From NCBI GenBank assembly GCA_002392705.1, contig DGHP01000003.1, positions 8,577 through 18,697 on the forward strand: 10,121 nt of DNA, read 5' to 3'. The notes below the pieces were generated by a model. It did not search any database and was not told the DNA's origin. It saw only the letters and a program-made list of their open reading frames with translations. How positions within the stretch are numbered: position 1 is the stretch's first letter; each line of letters starts with the position of its first letter. The translations under genes were made by a program, and so were the position numbers. This stretch comes from Lachnospiraceae bacterium UBA3845. GTDB lineage: Bacteria > Bacillota > Clostridia > Lachnospirales > Lachnospiraceae. Positions 7,654 to 10,121 of the stretch are shown piece by piece.

Positions 7654-8721
7654 ATGATCCATATAGTATTGACGATATTAAAGATTATAGGAATCGTAAT
7701 CCTCGTTCTTCTGGGGATTCTGGTCAGTCTTCTTCTGATCGTGCTCTTTGTGCCGCTCAGATACAGGATCACCGTGAAAAAGGAGGAGGAGCCGCTCAGC
7801 GCAGACATTTCGGTCAGCTGGTTTCTGCGAATGGTCAGGCTGCATTGCCGCTACTGTGAGAAAAAGGCGGAGGCAACGGTTCGGATTCTGAGGTTTACCC
7901 TGAAGTCATTCTCCTTCCCCTCCGGGGAAAAAAGCAGCGGGAAAAAGGATGAGAAGACCGCCGGTGAAGCTGCCGGAGCTGAGATCCCGGAGCCTGTGGA
8001 GGTGTCTTCCGGGAGCGTTGCGAATAAAGGGCCGGAGGAAAAAAGCGGAGAAGGCGGGGGTGAGCCTGCCGGGGAAAAAAGCGGAGAAGGCGGGGGTGAG
8101 CCTGCCGGAGAGAAATCCGGAGATGAGGGCAGGGAAAAAGCCGCGGACAAGAGCCCGGGAAGGGATGAGAAAAAGAACAGAACAGGACCGGAAAAACGGA
8201 ATGGCCGCATGGACAGGATTCGCGAGATCCTGGGCAGCCTGCCTGAGCGGATGCTGGACGGGATCGAGCGTCTGGCCGACCTGCTGCTGAAGCTTGTCAA
8301 TCTGCCCATGGATGTCTATAACCGGACAGATGACACAGCCGCACGCATCACTAGAAAGCTGGATGACCTGGACCGGAAACTGAAACCATTTTTCAGTACG
8401 GAAGCCGGGCATGTGCTGGGAAGGATGATGTCCCATCTGCGTTATCTCTGGAAGGGCTACAGGCTGCGCAGCGTAAAAGGATATGTGAGATTCGGCACAG
8501 GCAGTCCGGATACAACAGGCGAACTATGCGGGCTGATCTATCTGCTTCTTCCGGTCTGCGCAGACCGGTACCTGGTGGATCCTCAGTTTTATGAGAAAAT
8601 TTTCCGGACAGATACGGATATAAAAGGTGTGATCCGGCTGTACCGGCTGCTTGTCGTGGCGGTCAGACTCCTCCTGGATAAAGAGTTCCGGATTCTGATA
8701 AGGAAGATCCGGCACAGATAA
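7654..8721 (+). CDS. ytfI: DUF2953 membrane protein, YtfI-like
   Basis: Predicted membrane protein of the sporulation-linked YtfI family; its molecular role is not well defined. Residues 1-33 are one long hydrophobic helix (ILKIIGIVILVLLGILVSLL). A charged Glu/Lys/Gly-rich linker (about 85-185) holds a 12-residue repeat. The C-terminal half has the family segment VKGYVRFGTGSPDTTG followed by an amphipathic or membrane-seeking stretch (LCGLIYLLLPV) and a hydrophobic end. The reading frame stays open upstream to an ATG at 7336, but that part is translated repeat array overlapping the previous gene. I therefore start at 7654, just before the membrane helix; a GAGGGG at 7633-7638 is 15 nt away, so the start is not fully secure. 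GerW follows 62 nt later, the same pair order as ytfI-ytfJ in B. subtilis, which supports the call. Confidence 0.82.
   Translation: MIHIVLTILKIIGIVILVLLGILVSLLLIVLFVPLRYRITVKKEEEPLSADISVSWFLRMVRLHCRYCEKKAEATVRILRFTLKSFSFPSGEKSSGKKDEKTAGEAAGAEIPEPVEVSSGSVANKGPEEKSGEGGGEPAGEKSGEGGGEPAGEKSGDEGREKAADKSPGRDEKKNRTGPEKRNGRMDRIREILGSLPERMLDGIERLADLLLKLVNLPMDVYNRTDDTAARITRKLDDLDRKLKPFFSTEAGHVLGRMMSHLRYLWKGYRLRSVKGYVRFGTGSPDTTGELCGLIYLLLPVCADRYLVDPQFYEKIFRTDTDIKGVIRLYRLLVVAVRLLLDKEFRILIRKIRHR
8038..8145 (+). repeat. 36-bp in-frame repeat inside the ytfI linker
   Basis: Two nearly identical 36-bp units (8038-8073, 8074-8109) and a diverged third (8110-8145) encode EKSGEGGGEPAG, EKSGEGGGEPAG and EKSGDEGREKAA, residues 129-164. 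The unit is exactly 12 codons, so copy number can change without breaking the frame. It lies in the low-complexity linker between the membrane helix and the conserved C-terminal domain. Confidence 0.92.
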
Positions 8722-8783
8722 AGCAGGGCAGGAGAACCGCAGCCGTTTTACAAGAGGATATAGCATTACAAAGGAGAGACAAG

Positions 8784-9182
8784 ATGGCAGAACATTTCCA
8801 GAATACCGCAGAGGCTCTGTTTAAGGGGATGGAAAACTTTGTAACCACGAAGACAGTGGTCGGCGAAGCGGTTTATGTGGGAGATACCATAATCCTGCCG
8901 CTGGTTGATGTCACCTTCGGCATGGCGGCCAGCGCGCGCAATGAGAAGGACCGCTGCAACGGCGGAGGCGGAATGGGCGGAAAGATCAGCCCCAGTGCGC
9001 TTCTGATCATTAAGGACGGTACAACGCGCCTTGTAAATATCCGCAATCAGGACAGTGTGTCCAGACTCATCGACATGGCTCCGGATCTGATCAACCGTTT
9101 TATGCCGGGTGCAGGGAGCGGGACAAGCAGCGAGGAAGAGAGCGCCATGAAGGAGGCGGCAAACAAAGAGGAGACTTTCTGA
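8784..9182 (+). CDS. gerW: GerW family sporulation protein (YtfJ-like)
   Basis: Spore protein family made during sporulation and needed for normal germination in Bacillus (GerW, formerly YtfJ). The family pattern is clear: a helical N-terminus (HFQNTAEALFKGMENFV), then VVGEAVYVGDTIILPLVDVTFGMAAS, a Gly-rich GGGGMGGKISPSALLIIKDG and a C-terminal VSRLIDMAPDLINRF. Its 132 aa are usual for the family. The last 20 or so residues are a variable acidic tail. An AAAGGAGAG site sits just before the ATG. It follows ytfI by 62 nt and is probably co-transcribed with it. I see no forespore-type (sigma-F or sigma-G) promoter in the gap, so timing would come from a promoter further upstream. The Gly-rich segment is a normal family feature here, not damage. 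Confidence 0.95.
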   Translation: MAEHFQNTAEALFKGMENFVTTKTVVGEAVYVGDTIILPLVDVTFGMAASARNEKDRCNGGGGMGGKISPSALLIIKDGTTRLVNIRNQDSVSRLIDMAPDLINRFMPGAGSGTSSEEESAMKEAANKEETF

Positions 9183-9349
9183 GCGGGAAGCGGAGCCGGA
9201 GGCTCAGCGGTCATCCGGCGGCGGCTGCTATACTCGCAGGAATGTAATACCGCAGGATACAGATGGTAAGGCGCCAGACTGGGGAAGCATTTCAGCTGCC
9301 CTGTGTCTGTCTGCCCTGATACAGTTCATGAAATGGCTGTCCATGGAGT
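9183..9349. other. Intergenic stretch after gerW; weak hairpin only
   Basis: No convincing gene. A small stem GAGCC-GGA-GGCTC (9193-9205) follows the gerW stop by about 10 nt, but no T-run follows, so it is a poor rho-independent terminator. The rest, up to the 39-bp repeat, shows no promoter, RNA gene or recognisable protein. Confidence 0.5.
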
Positions 9350-9450
9350 CATGGCGGCCATTTTCGGTCTCCGGGGAAGCAGCAGGGTTATGGCAGCTGT
9401 TTTTCAGCTCCAGGGAAGCAGCAGGGTTATGGCAGCTGTTTTTCAGCTCC
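9350..9450. repeat. 39-bp tandem repeat, two near-perfect copies and one degenerate
   Basis: The block GGGAAGCAGCAGGGTTATGG followed by CAGCTGTTTTTCAGCTCC occurs twice, starting at 9374 and 9413 (39 bp apart). A looser copy (ATGGCGGCCATTTTCGGTCTCC) precedes it. Because 39 is a multiple of three, any frame reads a 13-residue repeat, for example VMAAVFQLQGSSR on the plus strand. It shares GGCAGCTGTTT and TATGGCAG with the repeat at 6292. Confidence 0.9.
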
Positions 9451-9495
9451 GGGAAAATCATGAATTCATGCCAGCTGATTCCGGTTATTATACAG

Positions 9496-9535
9496 CAAAA
9501 AAGACCTGCCGCATGAATGACATGCAGCAGGTCTT
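9496..9535 (-). terminator. Rho-independent terminator of rpmB
   Basis: Read on the minus strand, AAGACCTGC (9535-9527) pairs perfectly with GCAGGTCTT (9509-9501). Inside it a further GCATG/CATGC pairing closes a five-base loop, and six T follow on the minus strand (9502-9497), the first two being the last stem bases. It starts 17 bp after the rpmB stop. In the plus direction no T-run of similar length follows, so it mainly serves rpmB. Confidence 0.9.
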
Positions 9536-9552
9536 ATTCTCTGTCCGACCGC

Positions 9553-9738
9553 TTAAGCACGCTCGACTCTGCCTGATCTGAGGCATGAGGTACAAACGTA
9601 GATCTTCTTGCTTTCGCCGTTCACCTTGCAGCTAACATGCTTGATGTTGGACTTCCACATATGATTGCTTCTTCTGTGGGAGTGGCTGACATTGTTTCCG
9701 AAGTGAGCACCTTTGTCACAAATTGCACATCTGGCCAT
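9553..9738 (-). CDS. rpmB: 50S ribosomal protein L28
   Basis: Structural protein of the large ribosomal subunit, 61 aa. The opening MARCAIC, the basic HSHRRSNHMWKSNI block and the end VCTSCLRSGRV are typical of L28. Cys4, Cys7, Cys49 and Cys52 form two CxxC pairs, marking the zinc-binding (C+) form; Cys37 is extra. The frame stays open 51 codons upstream of the ATG at 9738, but that part contains promoter and leader. AAGGAGGTG at 9753-9745, 6 nt before the ATG, decides the start. It is monocistronic, reads opposite to all other genes here, and has its own promoter and terminator. L28 may be limited by the zinc supply in organisms with two paralogues; a second copy cannot be judged from this window. 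Confidence 0.97.
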   Translation of the reverse strand: MARCAICDKGAHFGNNVSHSHRRSNHMWKSNIKHVSCKVNGESKKIYVCTSCLRSGRVERA

Positions 9739-9764
9739 CCTGAGCACCTCCTTATACTTTTGTA

Positions 9765-9806
9765 CCCGCGATTCGTCGCAGCTCAAACGACCATCCATGC
9801 AGCGGG
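9765..9806 (-). promoter_or_regulatory. rpmB: Possible folded element in the rpmB leader
   Basis: In the leader RNA CCCGC (9806-9802) can pair with GCGGG (9769-9765). A competing stem GCGA-CGAA-TCGC (9779-9768) uses part of the same bases, so the two cannot form together. This lies 12 nt upstream of the ribosome binding site. The stems are short, so the case for a switch is weak. Confidence 0.25.
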
Positions 9807-9862
9807 ATAACATACAATATATTGATACGGTTCTGATTATTTTACAAAACCGCGACTCTAGT

Positions 9863-9914
9863 ATTCTAACAGAACAAACAATCCTTTGCAAGACCGAATC
9901 TCAAATTTTTTTAT
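9863..9914 (-). promoter_or_regulatory. rpmB: rpmB promoter with UP-like A/T tract
   Basis: On the minus strand TTGCAA (9891-9886) is separated by exactly 17 bp from TAGAAT (9868-9863), each five of six to consensus. The RNA would start near 9856. An A/T tract with seven A followed by TTT (9912-9903, about -47 to -56) lies where UP elements sit, as expected for a strongly expressed ribosomal gene. The leader would be about 118 nt. Confidence 0.8.
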
Positions 9915-9968
9915 GCCCTCAGAAAGATGTTTACTACTCACGGCCCTCCACACATCAGGCCACCCGCA

Positions 9969-10093
9969 TATTCCACTTGGCAGCTTTGCTGCTTAGTGGA
10001 ATAGCGTACAGAGTAGACCATCCGTGCTGCGCACGTATGCCGCATCTTCGATGCTCCTGTCGGAGGCTGTGTGCGGAGTTCCTGCTTCGCAGG
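9969..10093. other. Hairpin-rich cluster of unknown function, runs towards the right edge
   Basis: Five small inverted repeats sit within 125 bp. TATTCCACT (9969-9977) pairs with AGTGGAATA (9995-10003) around an inner GCAGC-TTT-GCTGC (9980-9992). Then come CGTGC-TGC-GCACG (10023-10035), GCATC-TTC-GATGC (10042-10054), CTCC-TGTC-GGAG (10054-10065) and CCTGC-TTC-GCAGG (10081-10093). CCGCA (10040-10044) and TGCGG (10072-10076) could also enclose two of them. On the minus strand three of the loops read GCA, GAA and GAA, the GNA type. It could be a structured RNA, the end of a mobile or dispersed repeat, or a protein-binding palindrome cluster. It lies just upstream of the rpmB promoter and may continue past 10121. 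Confidence 0.6.
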
Positions 10094-10121
10094 CCTTATT
10101 TGAAATCAGAGCCTGTTTCTC

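Noticed and set aside
9459..9470. Perfect 12-bp palindrome CATGAATTCATG
   Set aside because: A single short palindrome with no neighbouring partner site or promoter; not enough to call an operator.
9739..9891. 51 extra codons at the N-terminus of L28
   Set aside because: They cover the promoter and leader, and the ribosome binding site sits just before the ATG at 9738.

Overview
The window looks like chromosomal DNA of a GC-rich, spore-forming Clostridia member, most likely Lachnospiraceae. The reasons are the gene set (ZapA followed by a U32 protein, an N-extended SEDS protein with a class B PBP, and a DUF2953/GerW sporulation pair), the strong AGGAGG-type ribosome binding sites, the TTG starts and a zinc-ribbon-type L28. 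There is no sign of prophage, transposase, CRISPR or rRNA/tRNA.

Layout. Bases 113-6269 form a tight plus-strand run of four genes: a ZapA-like division protein with a long acidic tail, a U32-family protein (probable Fe-S hydroxylase or protease relative), a SEDS glycosyltransferase (FtsW/RodA/SpoVE) and its partner class B penicillin-binding protein. The last two overlap by 62 nt. This is a cell division and wall synthesis operon. A 270-bp gap (6270-6539) with a 31-bp tandem repeat and a possible promoter separates it from a second plus-strand run: a Nudix hydrolase, an unrecognised 109-aa protein, a DUF2953 membrane protein (YtfI-like) and GerW (YtfJ-like). YtfI and GerW are also neighbours in Bacillus subtilis and belong to spore formation and germination. 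Bases 9183-9495 hold no convincing gene but carry a 39-bp tandem repeat. rpmB (ribosomal protein L28) lies on the minus strand at 9553-9738, with a clear promoter, an UP-like A/T tract and a terminator. From about 9915 to the right edge there is a non-coding-looking stretch packed with small perfect hairpins, which runs off the window.

The core genes are ordinary for the group. The unusual part is the repeat content. Four independent short tandem repeats lie within about 3.2 kb: 31 bp at 6292, 50-51 bp at 7375, 36 bp in frame at 8038, and 39 bp at 9350. One of them copies the 3' end and stop codon of the gene it follows. The hairpin cluster at the right edge is the best candidate for an undescribed element. 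No complete new multi-gene system is visible.
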